Part shown: piece after piece, positions 16,309 through 24,862 of the stretch | Position numbering within the stretch: position 1 is the first letter of the stretch | Layout: each line of letters begins with the position of its first letter | Assembly (NCBI GenBank): GCA_963619325.1 | Contig: CAVEVQ010000027.1 | Location: forward strand, 1-35,370 | Origin: UBA1181 sp963619325 | GTDB lineage: Bacteria; Bacteroidota; Bacteroidia; Bacteroidales; Paludibacteraceae | Length of the DNA stretch: 35,370 nt | Reading direction: 5' to 3' | Notes under the pieces: model-generated | Database searches by the model: none | Told to the model about the DNA's origin: nothing | What the model saw: the letters and a program-made list of their open reading frames with translations, nothing else | Translations under genes and position numbers: made by a program

Positions 16309-17049
16309 CTATTGTATCAAACTTTTTACTAATCCTTCTGCTTCTGCCAAACTTTCGATTTTCCCTACATCAATCAACTTCTGTGCGTCGTTCTCCACAC
16401 CACCAATATTGATTTTGCCACAGCTGCCAATGTAAAAGTCCATAATTGGAAATATTGTAGGGTAGTCTGCCATGTATGCAAATATCTTCGGTGATAGAAT
16501 ATGAATTCCTGAAAAGGCTAATTTGTCGTAGTTCTCCACTTGCAGATTTTCTATAGGCGACTTCACCTCTCCTGTTTTGATGTTTGTCCACCCCTTCATC
16601 TTCATTTGCTGGTTGAACAGAAGATAACGTGCTGTGTCTCTGTGCTTTACGAGCAAAGAGGCAAGATTGTCGCTTTCATAATGTTTTTGATAGAGTTCAT
16701 TCAAATCAACGTCCGAGATAATGTCTACGTTATGTACCAAAAACGGCTTTCCATCGTCAAAGAAATGCGCTGCTTTGCGAATGCCTCCGCCTGTGTCTAA
16801 CAACATATCTCGCTCGTCAGAGATTTCAATTCTTAATCCGAAATTTTTCTTTTCTTCTAAAAATGAACATATCATTTCGGCATGATGATGCACGTTGATG
16901 ATAAGTTCATCGAAGCCGGCATTGGCTAATTTGATTACCACATGCTCTAATAGCGTTTTCCCTGCGATAGGAACTAATGCTTTGGGTAATGTGTCAGTAA
17001 TCGGTTTGAGTCGTGTGCCTAAACCCGCCGCAAATATCATCGCTTTCAT
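16309..17049 (-). CDS. Sugar-1-phosphate nucleotidyltransferase, MurU-like
   Basis: This 246-residue enzyme belongs to the NTP_transferase family. It opens with MKAMIFAAGLGTRLKPIT, carries the Lys of DTLPKALVPIAG and has LDTGGGIRKA near residue 85, then FLVHNVDIISD with the metal-binding Asp. Length and motifs are closest to MurU, the N-acetylmuramate-1-phosphate uridylyltransferase that recycles peptidoglycan to UDP-MurNAc, a pathway known in Bacteroidota. A glucose- or mannose-1-phosphate enzyme is the alternative. The kinase AmgK that would make its substrate is not adjacent. It is the last gene of a run starting with serine palmitoyltransferase, 27 bases after the S41 protease. Confidence 0.85.
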   Translation of the reverse strand: MKAMIFAAGLGTRLKPITDTLPKALVPIAGKTLLEHVVIKLANAGFDELIINVHHHAEMICSFLEEKKNFGLRIEISDERDMLLDTGGGIRKAAHFFDDGKPFLVHNVDIISDVDLNELYQKHYESDNLASLLVKHRDTARYLLFNQQMKMKGWTNIKTGEVKSPIENLQVENYDKLAFSGIHILSPKIFAYMADYPTIFPIMDFYIGSCGKINIGGVENDAQKLIDVGKIESLAEAEGLVKSLIQ

Positions 17050-17076
17050 CTTCTCTTTCGATCCTTAAATCATTCT

Positions 17077-18759
17077 TTATTTTGATTCTACTTTGAAGAC
17101 ACTGTCGTATTTCTCTTTGCTTTGCAATGTCTGAATGGCTGTCTCTACGTCATCGTCTTTCTTGAGCGATTCAATGATATAACCTTTCTGAAGATAGACT
17201 TGCTTCATTATCTCCGTGCTTATCAATCGTGTGATAATTTCCTGAAAATGAACCAAATCTTTATCTATGTTGTGTGAAAGTCTTGCTTCCAAAGAGTCAA
17301 ATTCTGCTTTTGAAATTTCTGCATATCCCTCTTCTTTTGTAATCTCTTTCAACTTTGCTAACGCATCCTCTGTCTTTAGTTTATAGGTGAAATTTTGTTT
17401 TTTCACATATTGGATAAACTGGTCATACTCATTGAAAACGAACGCTTTAGGCTGTGCAATCTTGTTATGTGTGGCGACATAAAGGTTGGCATAGCTGAAA
17501 ATGATATTGTCTGTATAGAGTTTGTAGGCGATTGTTGGCACGCTAGGTGTCGCTGGCGAGATAATGTCTGGCGTGATACCTCCACCATCTTTCACGATTC
17601 TTCCATTTTTCGTTTTAAATTCTGTTGTCAGACTGTCTGGAATGCGCTGAACTCTGCCGTTTTCATCTCTTTGGGCATAGTTGATGGCTTGAACACATCT
17701 ACCACTTGGTATGTAGTATTTTGAGATGGTGACTTTTATCTTGCCTCCAAATGGCAATTCTCGTGTGGTCTGCACTAATCCTTTTCCGTATGTTCTCGTC
17801 TTTCCAACGATGACAGCACGATCCAGATCTTGCAACGATCCTGCAAATACTTCTGAAGCAGAGGCTGAATTCTCATTCACTAAAACAACGATAGGTATGT
17901 CTTTGTCTATTGGCTTTTTCTTGGCTTTATATACCTCGTCCAACTGCTTTACCTTGCTCTTCGTATAAACGATAGTCGACTGATTATCAACGAATAAGTT
18001 AACTATGTCTACCGCCTGATCTAATAATCCTCCAGGATTGTTTCTGAGGTCAACAATGAGTGAGGTCGCTTTTTTCTTCTCCTTTAAATCCAAAAACGCC
18101 TTCTTGAAGAGATCTGCCGAGTTTTCTGTGAAACTGGAGAAACGAATGTAGCCGATGCCATCCTTCAAAGTGTCGGCATATTCAATCGTGGGTAAAGTGA
18201 TTTTCTCTCTCGTAATGGTCAGTTTTTTCTGTTTGTGGCTGATGGCATCCTCAATCAGTATCTTCACTGGTGTACCATTCTCTCCTCGTAAATTCTCACT
18301 TACATCACTGACGGTCAAGTTTTTAGTAGATCTTCCATCTATCTCTATCAAGCGATCTCCAGCCTTTATTCCATTTTTGTATGCTGGCGTTCCCTCATAT
18401 ATCTCTATGAACGAAATGGTATCTTTTACTTTTCCTATGGTTGCTCCGACTCCTGCATATTCACCTGTTAGCATGAATTTGAAGTCTTCTTCATCTTCTT
18501 CCGGAATGTAGACTGTATAAGGGTCTAATTCACTGAGCATTGCATCAATGCCTTTCTGAATAGTCTCTTCGGCATTGATAGTGTCGACATAGAACATGTC
18601 AAGCTCTTTATAGAGAATGTTGAACAGATCCAAATTTCGAGCCAATGCCTCATAATGATTGTCGACGCTGTCCGTTTGCGCTTTTTTGGAATTTTTTGCT
18701 GCATAGACTGTTCCGGAGAGAACTAAAAAGGATATTATCAGACTAAGAAATCTGTTCAT
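17077..18759 (-). CDS. S41 family carboxyl-terminal processing protease
   Basis: The product has 560 residues and an N-terminal signal sequence (MNRFLSLIISFLVLSGTVYA), so it acts in the periplasm. A PDZ domain spans about 85-170 (GEYAGVGATIG, GTPAYKNGIKAGDRLIEIDG). The S41 catalytic core follows: VDLRNNPGGLLDQAV, then NSASASEVFAG with the likely nucleophile S300, and TYGKGLVQ with the general base K326. The roughly 170 residues after the core are specific to Bacteroidota homologues. Such proteases trim or degrade envelope proteins; the substrate is unknown. It lies in the middle of the minus-strand run between rarA and the MurU-like gene. Confidence 0.95.
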   Translation of the reverse strand: MNRFLSLIISFLVLSGTVYAAKNSKKAQTDSVDNHYEALARNLDLFNILYKELDMFYVDTINAEETIQKGIDAMLSELDPYTVYIPEEDEEDFKFMLTGEYAGVGATIGKVKDTISFIEIYEGTPAYKNGIKAGDRLIEIDGRSTKNLTVSDVSENLRGENGTPVKILIEDAISHKQKKLTITREKITLPTIEYADTLKDGIGYIRFSSFTENSADLFKKAFLDLKEKKKATSLIVDLRNNPGGLLDQAVDIVNLFVDNQSTIVYTKSKVKQLDEVYKAKKKPIDKDIPIVVLVNENSASASEVFAGSLQDLDRAVIVGKTRTYGKGLVQTTRELPFGGKIKVTISKYYIPSGRCVQAINYAQRDENGRVQRIPDSLTTEFKTKNGRIVKDGGGITPDIISPATPSVPTIAYKLYTDNIIFSYANLYVATHNKIAQPKAFVFNEYDQFIQYVKKQNFTYKLKTEDALAKLKEITKEEGYAEISKAEFDSLEARLSHNIDKDLVHFQEIITRLISTEIMKQVYLQKGYIIESLKKDDDVETAIQTLQSKEKYDSVFKVESK

Positions 18760-18808
18760 ATTGAAATTTTTAGTGTTAAATGTATGAAGAAAACGTACAA
18801 CTACGAAT

Positions 18809-20098
18809 TTAGTACTTTTTCAAATTACCCCAAAGGTTTTTCATTTGGTCTGCCATCTTTTTCTCGGCAGGATTCTCTTGTGCTTTCCAAAACTGAGTGC
18901 CACTGAGCTCGTTGGGCAGGAACTCCTGCACCACAAAATGTCCAGGATAGTCGTGCGCGTACTTATAGTCCTTGCCATAGTTTAGATTTTCCATCAATTG
19001 GGTCGGCGCATTTCTCAAATGGAGAGGAACTGGCAAATTCCCTGTCTGCTTTACAAATCCAATGGCTGTGTTGATGGCGTTGTAGGCAGAGTTGCTTTTC
19101 GGACTAGTGGCCAAATAGATAGTGACTTCTGCCAATGCAATGCGACCCTCCGGCCACCCTATTTTCTGTATTGTTTCAAAACAGGCGTTCGCTAAAAGCA
19201 ACGCATTCGGATTGGCAAGTCCAATATCCTCTGAGGCCGAAATAACTAATCTTCTCGCAATGAATTTCGGGTCTTCTCCGCCATCCACCATGCGCGCTAA
19301 CCAATAAATCGCTCCGTCAGGGTCACTTCCACGTATTGATTTGATGAAGGCCGAAATGATGTCGTAGTGCATCTCCCCATTCTTGTCATACGCATTGGGG
19401 TTCTCTTGTAGTCGCTCCGTTACTTTCTGATTGGTGAAGTGTATTTCTGACTCGTTTCCTTCTGAATTAACGACCAATTCAATGATGTTCAACAGCTTAC
19501 GAGCATCTCCTCCTGCAAATCGTATAAGAGCCTCTGTCTCATCAAAGAAGATTTTCTTCTCTCTGAGAACCTTGTCAGTCTTTATCACTCTGTTTGCTAA
19601 AGCCATCAAATCATCGCTGGACTGTGGTTTCAACACGTAGACTTGACAACGCGACAAAAGGGGAGTGATGACCTCAAACGACGGATTTTCTGTAGTCGCT
19701 CCTATCAATGTAACAACACCTTGCTCAACAGCTCCTAAAAGTGAATCTTGCTGCGCTTTTGAGAACCGATGAATCTCGTCTATGAAAAGAATAGGAGGCT
19801 GAGGATGAAACAACTTTGCTTCTTTGGCTTTGTCTATCACCTCGCGTACTTCTTTCACCCCCGAACTTATCGCACTGAGCGTGTAGAACGGCCGATTTAA
19901 CTTTTTTGCGATAATCCCTGCTAAGGTGGTTTTCCCGACCCCTGGAGGTCCCCACAATATGAACGAGGATATGCGTCCAGAATCAATCATTTTACGCAAT
20001 ATGGCTTCTTCGCCAACTAAATGCTTCTGGCCAACATATTCATCCAAACTTTTTGGTCGAACTCTTTCCGCCAAGGGTGGTATTAAGTCAACGTCCAT
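18809..20098 (-). CDS. rarA: Replication-associated recombination ATPase RarA (MgsA)
   Basis: The 429-residue AAA+ ATPase is related to clamp loaders and acts at stalled replication forks. It begins with the RarA signature PLAERVRPKSLDEYVGQKHL, then Walker A GPPGVGKTT (about 50-58), Walker B ILFIDEIHRF, sensor-1 IGATTENPSF and arginine finger PLLSRC. The C-terminal half has the tetramerisation domain with SIRGSDPDGAIYWLARM and LRNAPT. The ATG at 20098 gives MDVDLIPPLAERVRP. It starts 25 bases after serine palmitoyltransferase. Confidence 0.98.
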   Translation of the reverse strand: MDVDLIPPLAERVRPKSLDEYVGQKHLVGEEAILRKMIDSGRISSFILWGPPGVGKTTLAGIIAKKLNRPFYTLSAISSGVKEVREVIDKAKEAKLFHPQPPILFIDEIHRFSKAQQDSLLGAVEQGVVTLIGATTENPSFEVITPLLSRCQVYVLKPQSSDDLMALANRVIKTDKVLREKKIFFDETEALIRFAGGDARKLLNIIELVVNSEGNESEIHFTNQKVTERLQENPNAYDKNGEMHYDIISAFIKSIRGSDPDGAIYWLARMVDGGEDPKFIARRLVISASEDIGLANPNALLLANACFETIQKIGWPEGRIALAEVTIYLATSPKSNSAYNAINTAIGFVKQTGNLPVPLHLRNAPTQLMENLNYGKDYKYAHDYPGHFVVQEFLPNELSGTQFWKAQENPAEKKMADQMKNLWGNLKKY

Positions 20099-20123
20099 AT
20101 TGTTGTAGAATAAATATTATATA

Positions 20124-21308
20124 TTAAATAATACTTAATTGCTTTCCTATTCTTCCAATTTTTTCCAATGCAATCTGAACTTGCTCTTCTGTATGAGTCG
20201 CCATCAAAGAGAAACGAATCAGAGTGTCGTTTGATGGGACCGCAGGGCTTACAACTGGATTCACAAAAATACCTTCTTCAAACAACAATTTTGTGAAGAG
20301 GTAGGTCTTGTCATTGTCTCGGATGAATATCGGAATAATCGGTGTTTCCGTTCTACCAATCTCAAAGCCGAGGTCTCTAAATCCGTCAAGGGCAATCTTC
20401 GTGATCTTCCATAAATGCTCCATCCTCTCAGGCTCGTTCTTCATGATTTCAAGAGCGGCTAAAACAGAAGCTGTGGCTGCTGGTGTGATGCTTGCGCTGA
20501 AAATGTATGGTCGGGCAGTATGTCTTAACCAATTGATTGTAACGGAGTCAGATGCGATGAAACCGCCAATCGAAGCCAATGACTTACTGAACGTACCCAT
20601 GATAAGGTCCACGTCTTTTGTCAATCCGAAATAGTCGCAGATGCCTCGTCCTTGTCTTCCGAAGACTCCAAGACTATGAGCCTCGTCGACATAGATGCTT
20701 GCTCCGTATTTCTTGCTCAAAGCGACAATTTCAGGCAACTTCGTAACGTCCCCCTCCATACTGAACACTCCATCAACAACTATCAATTTAACCTTGTCTG
20801 GCTCGCATAACTGCAACTTCTCTTCCAACGACTGCATGTCATTATGCTTGAATTTCAATGTCTTAGAGAATGTGAGTTGCTTACCGGTCATAATGGATGC
20901 GTGGTCTAACTCGTCGAAAAGCACATAGTCCTCTCTTCCTGTCAGATTGGATACGACACCCATATTGACGTTGAAACCTGCTGAGAAAATCATAGCTTCG
21001 TCTTTGCCTACGAACTCTGCTAATTTATTCTCCAATTCTATGTGAATGTCTAATGTTCCGTTTAAAAAACGAGACCCCGCACACCCTGTACCATATTTCT
21101 TTGTGGCTTCTATTGCCGCTTCTTTGATTTTTGGATGATTGGTAAGCCCTAAATAACTATTAGAGCCAAACATCAACACTTTTTTTCCATTGATGATGAC
21201 CTCTGTATCTTGTTCACTCTCAATTTTTCGGAAATATGGATATATTCCTAAACTTTTGACTCTTTGTGGCTCGTTATATTTTGAGAGCTTATCTTGCAAC
21301 AACCCCAT
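20124..21308 (-). CDS. spt: Serine palmitoyltransferase (alpha-oxoamine synthase)
   Basis: This 394-residue pyridoxal-phosphate enzyme condenses serine with a fatty acyl-CoA, the first step of sphingolipid synthesis in Bacteroidota. It starts MGLLQDKLSKYNEPQRVKSL and continues with FGSNSYLGLTNHP, GTGCAGSRFLNGT and DELDHASIM. The PLP-binding Lys is K242 in GTFSKSLASIGGF, after VDEAHSLGVFG. The family also includes glycine C-acetyltransferase and 8-amino-7-oxononanoate synthase. The sequence looks most like Bacteroides serine palmitoyltransferase to me; that choice is by resemblance. It heads the minus-strand run spt-rarA-S41-murU-like. Confidence 0.88.
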   Translation of the reverse strand: MGLLQDKLSKYNEPQRVKSLGIYPYFRKIESEQDTEVIINGKKVLMFGSNSYLGLTNHPKIKEAAIEATKKYGTGCAGSRFLNGTLDIHIELENKLAEFVGKDEAMIFSAGFNVNMGVVSNLTGREDYVLFDELDHASIMTGKQLTFSKTLKFKHNDMQSLEEKLQLCEPDKVKLIVVDGVFSMEGDVTKLPEIVALSKKYGASIYVDEAHSLGVFGRQGRGICDYFGLTKDVDLIMGTFSKSLASIGGFIASDSVTINWLRHTARPYIFSASITPAATASVLAALEIMKNEPERMEHLWKITKIALDGFRDLGFEIGRTETPIIPIFIRDNDKTYLFTKLLFEEGIFVNPVVSPAVPSNDTLIRFSLMATHTEEQVQIALEKIGRIGKQLSII

Positions 21309-21366
21309 ATTTTATATTTATAGTTTTTATCAATAAAGATTTGTGTATATTATCGTTTCACCTGAT

Positions 21367-22260
21367 TTATCTGAATTTCTGCATTTTCTCAGGTAGTGGT
21401 GCCTCCAGCACGAGCGTTTTGTGGGTTACAGGGTGTTGAATGACCAAACGTTCAGCGTGCAACCCAATTCGTCCGATAGGAGAGGGTCTTCCCCCGTATT
21501 TTTTGTCGCCAATGATGGGATGCCCGATACTTTGTAAATGCACTCGGATTTGGTTTTTTCTGCCTGTACGAAGATTCACTTCCAATGCGGTATAATTGCT
21601 GTAGCGTTTAGCCACCTTAAAATCTGTAAACGATTCTAAACCTCCGTTATCGTAGTTGAAAGAGTAGACTTTCTTGGATTTTGGCTCTTCGTACAACCAG
21701 CTATGAATGGTCCCCGATTCTTCTTCTACAACACCTTCAACTATGGCGTAATATTTTTTTTCTAAAACACACGTCTTCCAATTTTGTTGCAGTGCCGTCT
21801 GTATCTCTTTGCTTTTGGCGAAAAGTAGTACTCCTGAGGTCTCTCGGTCTAATCTGTGAACAATATAGATTCGATTCCTTAAATCTTCTTTCTTAAAGTG
21901 ATTCATCACAATGCGAAAGGCTGTGTCCGTTTCATTTTTGTCGGTCGCCACAGAAAGTACTCCAACCGATTTGTTGACAACTATGATATAGTCGTCTTCA
22001 TAGATGATGGAGAGTTTCGAACTGCTCAACCCAACACTCGCTTTTTTGAAACTTATCTCAACGATGTCTCCTTCCTTTAAATGGTGGTCGGGCTTCTTTT
22101 CCGTGTTGCCATTAACGGTAATCAAACCTTTCGCTAAAAGATTTTTCAGAGAGTTCCTACTCATGCTACCCATCTTCCGCATAGCAAAATCGAAGAGTTG
22201 CGCCTCTTCGTTCACCTTAAAAGAAGTTTTTTTCTCTCTGTTTTTTCCTTGTGAGTACAT
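21367..22260 (-). CDS. RluA-family 23S rRNA/tRNA pseudouridine synthase
   Basis: The 297-residue protein has an N-terminal S4 RNA-binding domain (about 20-80: MSRNSLKNLLAKGLITVNG). The RluA catalytic domain follows, with the catalytic Asp in VHRLDRETSGVLLFAKS near residue 140 and later RTGRKNQIRVHLQSIGHPIIGDKKYGG split across two conserved motifs. It converts uridine to pseudouridine in RNA; the target site cannot be told from sequence. The ATG at 22260 is chosen because an in-frame TTG at 22287 lies inside a -7 promoter box. It is 58 bases upstream of spt. Confidence 0.92.
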   Translation of the reverse strand: MYSQGKNREKKTSFKVNEEAQLFDFAMRKMGSMSRNSLKNLLAKGLITVNGNTEKKPDHHLKEGDIVEISFKKASVGLSSSKLSIIYEDDYIIVVNKSVGVLSVATDKNETDTAFRIVMNHFKKEDLRNRIYIVHRLDRETSGVLLFAKSKEIQTALQQNWKTCVLEKKYYAIVEGVVEEESGTIHSWLYEEPKSKKVYSFNYDNGGLESFTDFKVAKRYSNYTALEVNLRTGRKNQIRVHLQSIGHPIIGDKKYGGRPSPIGRIGLHAERLVIQHPVTHKTLVLEAPLPEKMQKFR

Positions 22261-22284
22261 TAAAAATCTAATTTGAACATTTTG

Positions 22285-22292
22285 CAAATGTA
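22285..22292 (-). promoter_or_regulatory. Candidate -7 box of the pseudouridine synthase gene
   Basis: On the minus strand this reads TACATTTG, a full match to TAnnTTTG, 24 bases before the ATG at 22260. The in-frame TTG is part of the box, so it cannot be translated from a transcript starting here. Confidence 0.6.
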
Positions 22293-22326
22293 GTTTATTC
22301 TTGCGAAATATGGTGTGATTCTTCCG

Positions 22327-22363
22327 AAAAAGAAAAATTTAGGCGGAAACTAAAGTCCCCGCC
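22327..22363 (-). terminator. Terminator of the YegP-like gene
   Basis: On the minus strand GGCGG (22359-22363) pairs with CCGCC (22342-22346) across a 12-base loop whose ends can also pair weakly (GGACTTTAGTTT). A T-rich run follows to 22327. It lies 37 bases after the stop of the YegP-like gene. Confidence 0.65.
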
Positions 22364-22399
22364 CAACTATGGTTTTTTAAAGCTACATTGTCAAACTCA

Positions 22400-22777
22400 T
22401 CAATCCTTTGAGTGATCCTCGATAGGAGCATCTGGTGCATTTCTTCTTACAGAATCAACTCCGTTCAAGCAATTAGCTTTTGTCTCGTAATCTTCACCTA
22501 CAGCGATGATTTCACCATTTATCGCTTTCAAACGGAAACGGAATTTCCCTGCTTTGTCTTTGTAGACTTCAAACTTAGGGTTTTTCTCGGTTGCGAATCC
22601 TTCAACTGTTTGATCCTCCAAATGACCGGCAACGCTGTTCTTCTGCACACTTGCGATGCCGTTCTTGCAGGCTGCCATTGTTGTGTAGACTTCGGAGGTG
22701 GCAATCACCTGACCATTTGTTGCTAACAAATCAAACTTAACTCCATCCTTTGCCTTCTTGATAATGAATTTTCCCAT
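22400..22777 (-). CDS. YegP-like DUF1508 tandem-repeat protein
   Basis: The 125-residue protein contains two DUF1508 units. Unit one is about 1-55 (GKFIIKKAKDGVKFDLLATN, then ATSEVYTTMAACKNGIASVQ). Unit two is about 65-118 (FEVYKDKAGKFRFRLKAING, then AVGEDYETKANCLNGVDSVR). Each has the pattern of a short beta-meander and a helix with C/NGI or NGV. This is the YegP arrangement; the family is small, cytoplasmic and poorly understood. It has its own promoter (22848-22855) and terminator, so it is a single-gene unit. Confidence 0.95.
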   Translation of the reverse strand: MGKFIIKKAKDGVKFDLLATNGQVIATSEVYTTMAACKNGIASVQKNSVAGHLEDQTVEGFATEKNPKFEVYKDKAGKFRFRLKAINGEIIAVGEDYETKANCLNGVDSVRRNAPDAPIEDHSKD

Positions 22778-22847
22778 GTCTGTTATTAGATTTTTGAATT
22801 AGACTTAAACATTTACCTCCTTGTCGGCGCAACCGAACCAAGTAGGA

Positions 22848-22855
22848 CAAATATA
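22848..22855 (-). promoter_or_regulatory. Candidate -7 box of the YegP-like gene
   Basis: On the minus strand it reads TATATTTG, a full match to TAnnTTTG, 70 bases before the ATG at 22777. No convincing -33 element was seen. Confidence 0.45.
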
Positions 22856-22911
22856 ATTTTTATATCAAAATGAGAAAAATAATTATCCTTTTTTTTCTGT
22901 TGATTTGATTA

Positions 22912-22919
22912 TAAATTTG
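22912..22919 (+). promoter_or_regulatory. Candidate -7 box of tcdA
   Basis: TAAATTTG matches TAnnTTTG and ends 18 bases before the ATG at 22938. A T-rich run lies where a -33 element would be. An in-frame TTG at 22905 lies just upstream of this box and so is excluded as a start. Confidence 0.5.
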
Positions 22920-22937
22920 CTACCAAACTTTTTTTAT

Positions 22938-23759
22938 ATGTCAATAGAGAAAGACATTTTTAGTCGCACGGAATTGCTTTTAGGTCAACGCTTTATGGAG
23001 GCGGTAGGAGAGAAACGAGTAATTCTTTTCGGAGTCGGAGGAGTTGGCAGTTGGGTTGCCGAGGGATTGATTCGCTCGGGTATAAGAAATTTGACGATCG
23101 TCGATTCCGACTGTGTCTGTGCCTCAAATGTAAATAGGCAGATGATGGCAACTTGCGAAACAATAGGACAGGTGAAGGTGGTGGCTTTGAAAAGACATTT
23201 GCTCACCATCAATCCTAATGCCAATATTCAGGCTATTCAAGAGATTTACAGCGCAGAAACAGCAGATAGTTTCCATATTGACACCTACGATTATATAATA
23301 GATGCCATCGATAGCTTAGAGAACAAAGCATTGCTTATTCGGAACGCCTGTGAGACAAAGGCAACATTTTATTCGTCAATGGGGGCGGCATTGAAAATTG
23401 ACCCCACACGCATACAAGTGGCTGAGTTTTGGAAGGTGAATGGTTGTCCTCTGGCTCGTGCTTTACGCCAGAAATTCAAAAAACAACATTTATTTCCAAA
23501 AAAGAAATTCTTGTGTGTGTTCAGCGATGAGTTGCGGAAAAATTTAGGGACCGGGAATCCAAGTGGAGTAGCACAATCATTGTCGCAACCTGTTGAAAAT
23601 CAGAATCCAGAATTAGTAGGGCATGACTGGAACACGAAGAAAGCAGCCATCAATGGTTCGTTGGTTCACATCACAGGTATCTTTGGCTTAACCATTGCTG
23701 GATTGACTTTGGAGGATATAGAGAAGAAATGGTTGGGGGAGTCGTCTCAAACTACTTGA
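22938..23759 (+). CDS. tcdA: tRNA threonylcarbamoyladenosine dehydratase TcdA
   Basis: The 273-residue protein is of the E1-like ThiF/MoeB/HesA superfamily. It converts t6A37 in tRNAs that read ANN codons to its cyclic form ct6A, using ATP. The Rossmann-type nucleotide site is ILFGVGGVGSWVAEGLIRSG (about residues 29-48), followed by VDSDCVCASNVNRQ and YIIDAIDSLENK. GNPSGVAQSLSQP near residue 215 and the hydrophobic ending GIFGLTIAGLTLEDI fit TcdA and not MoeB or ThiF, which have zinc-binding Cys pairs. The start at 22938 gives MSIEKDIFSRTELLLGQ. Confidence 0.92.
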   Translation: MSIEKDIFSRTELLLGQRFMEAVGEKRVILFGVGGVGSWVAEGLIRSGIRNLTIVDSDCVCASNVNRQMMATCETIGQVKVVALKRHLLTINPNANIQAIQEIYSAETADSFHIDTYDYIIDAIDSLENKALLIRNACETKATFYSSMGAALKIDPTRIQVAEFWKVNGCPLARALRQKFKKQHLFPKKKFLCVFSDELRKNLGTGNPSGVAQSLSQPVENQNPELVGHDWNTKKAAINGSLVHITGIFGLTIAGLTLEDIEKKWLGESSQTT

Positions 23760-23760
23760 A

Positions 23761-23803
23761 AAACTTGTCGTAATCTATGTTTTTTTTAGATCGCGACAAG
23801 TTT
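23761..23803. terminator. Hairpin between tcdA and the first Uma2-like gene
   Basis: AAACTTGTCG (23761-23770) pairs with CGACAAGTTT (23794-23803), extended by ATCTA/TAGAT inside. It lies directly after the tcdA stop and between convergent genes. It lacks a long T-run, so it may end transcription weakly. Confidence 0.6.
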
Positions 23804-23828
23804 CTGCGAAATTAAGGATAAAATGAGA

Positions 23829-24317
23829 CTAGTACAATTTCAGTACATCCTCAAATGTATCGCCCACTTTGGCGAGGTCGTTGAGGTGAAGATTAAGTAG
23901 GAGAGAGAAATCAGATTCTTCAGATTTTATTTCACCATCATCCTGCCGGGTATATCGAGTCCAAATTTGTTTTTCGTAGTTGTACAAAAAAGCCTCTTTG
24001 AGTGTTTTACTACGACTGAAGAGTTTATCAATACCCTCTGTCGAATGTTTGACTCCACTATTTCTGACCACTTCAATATTCAACACAATATCGCTATACT
24101 GCCAACAGTTTTTTTCCTTGTCAAAACACATTTTGCTGAAAAGACAAATGTCTGGTACAATCTCGTTTTTTCCTTTTATATTGTCGGCTGTTCTGTTTTG
24201 TCTCAAAAAAGGACGAATTTTTTTTGAGACTTTCTTTTCTAAATTTCTGAATAAGAAATAGATAACATCTTGATGGTTGTCACACGGGAGTGGCATCCCT
24301 AATCCTCTTTTATACAT
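23829..24317 (-). CDS. Uma2-like (DUF820) putative nuclease, copy A
   Basis: The 162-residue protein fits the Uma2 pattern, a minimal PD-(D/E)XK fold: PD at 55-56 (VPDICLFSK), E82 in the strand LNIEVV, H91/S92, and K98 in GIDKLF. LKEAFLYNYE, in the place of the usual GVxEYWIVD strand, closes the core. It is about 64% identical to the copy upstream (104 of 162 positions by hand, without gaps), with the same length. Uma2 proteins are common in some bacterial genomes, often in several copies, and no biological role is agreed. The fold call is by motif order; nuclease activity is inferred. It lies 56 bases downstream of copy B. Confidence 0.75.
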   Translation of the reverse strand: MYKRGLGMPLPCDNHQDVIYFLFRNLEKKVSKKIRPFLRQNRTADNIKGKNEIVPDICLFSKMCFDKEKNCWQYSDIVLNIEVVRNSGVKHSTEGIDKLFSRSKTLKEAFLYNYEKQIWTRYTRQDDGEIKSEESDFSLLLNLHLNDLAKVGDTFEDVLKLY

Positions 24318-24373
24318 AATATGATAGTTTTTTAATTACTTTTTGTTTTTATAAAATGTTATAGTTCAATTAG

Positions 24374-24862
24374 TTAGCATATTTTCAATATGTCTTCAAT
24401 TGAATTTCCAACTATTACAAGTTTATCAAGATGTATGTTAATTATCTCAGAAAAATCAGACTCTTCTGGAGTTGCTTTGCCGTCATCTTGTCGGGTATAT
24501 CGAATCCAAATCCGACTTTCGTAGTTGTAAAGGAAGGCTTCTTTCAGCGAGGTGCAAAGACTGAAAATTTTTTCAATACTCTCAACGGAATGGTCAACAC
24601 TATGATTGCTAACCACTTCAATACACATAACAATATCGTCGTATCGCCAACAATTTCGATCTTTGTCAAAATCCATCTTGCTAAAGAGACAAATATCAGG
24701 AACAATTTCACATTTTCCTTTGATACTATCAGCTGTGCGACTTTGTCTCAAGAATGGTAGCGCATCTTTTTTTAATTTCAACTTTAAGTTTCCGTATAGA
24801 AAATCTACAACATCTTGGTGTTGATCGCACGGAAGACGCATTCCTAAACCTTTTTTTGTCAT
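24374..24862 (-). CDS. Uma2-like (DUF820) putative nuclease, copy B
   Basis: This 162-residue paralogue of the next gene downstream keeps every proposed active-site residue: PD at 55-56, E82 in MCIEVV, H91/S92 and K98 in SIEKIF. The blocks GLGMxLPCDxHQDV at the start, IVPDICLFSKM and LKEAFLYNYE are shared, as is RYTRQDDG. Differences are spread evenly, so the duplication is not recent. The gene is the first of the pair; upstream is an AT-rich region with a perfect 16-base palindrome (24956-24971) that could be an operator. Confidence 0.75.
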   Translation of the reverse strand: MTKKGLGMRLPCDQHQDVVDFLYGNLKLKLKKDALPFLRQSRTADSIKGKCEIVPDICLFSKMDFDKDRNCWRYDDIVMCIEVVSNHSVDHSVESIEKIFSLCTSLKEAFLYNYESRIWIRYTRQDDGKATPEESDFSEIINIHLDKLVIVGNSIEDILKIC

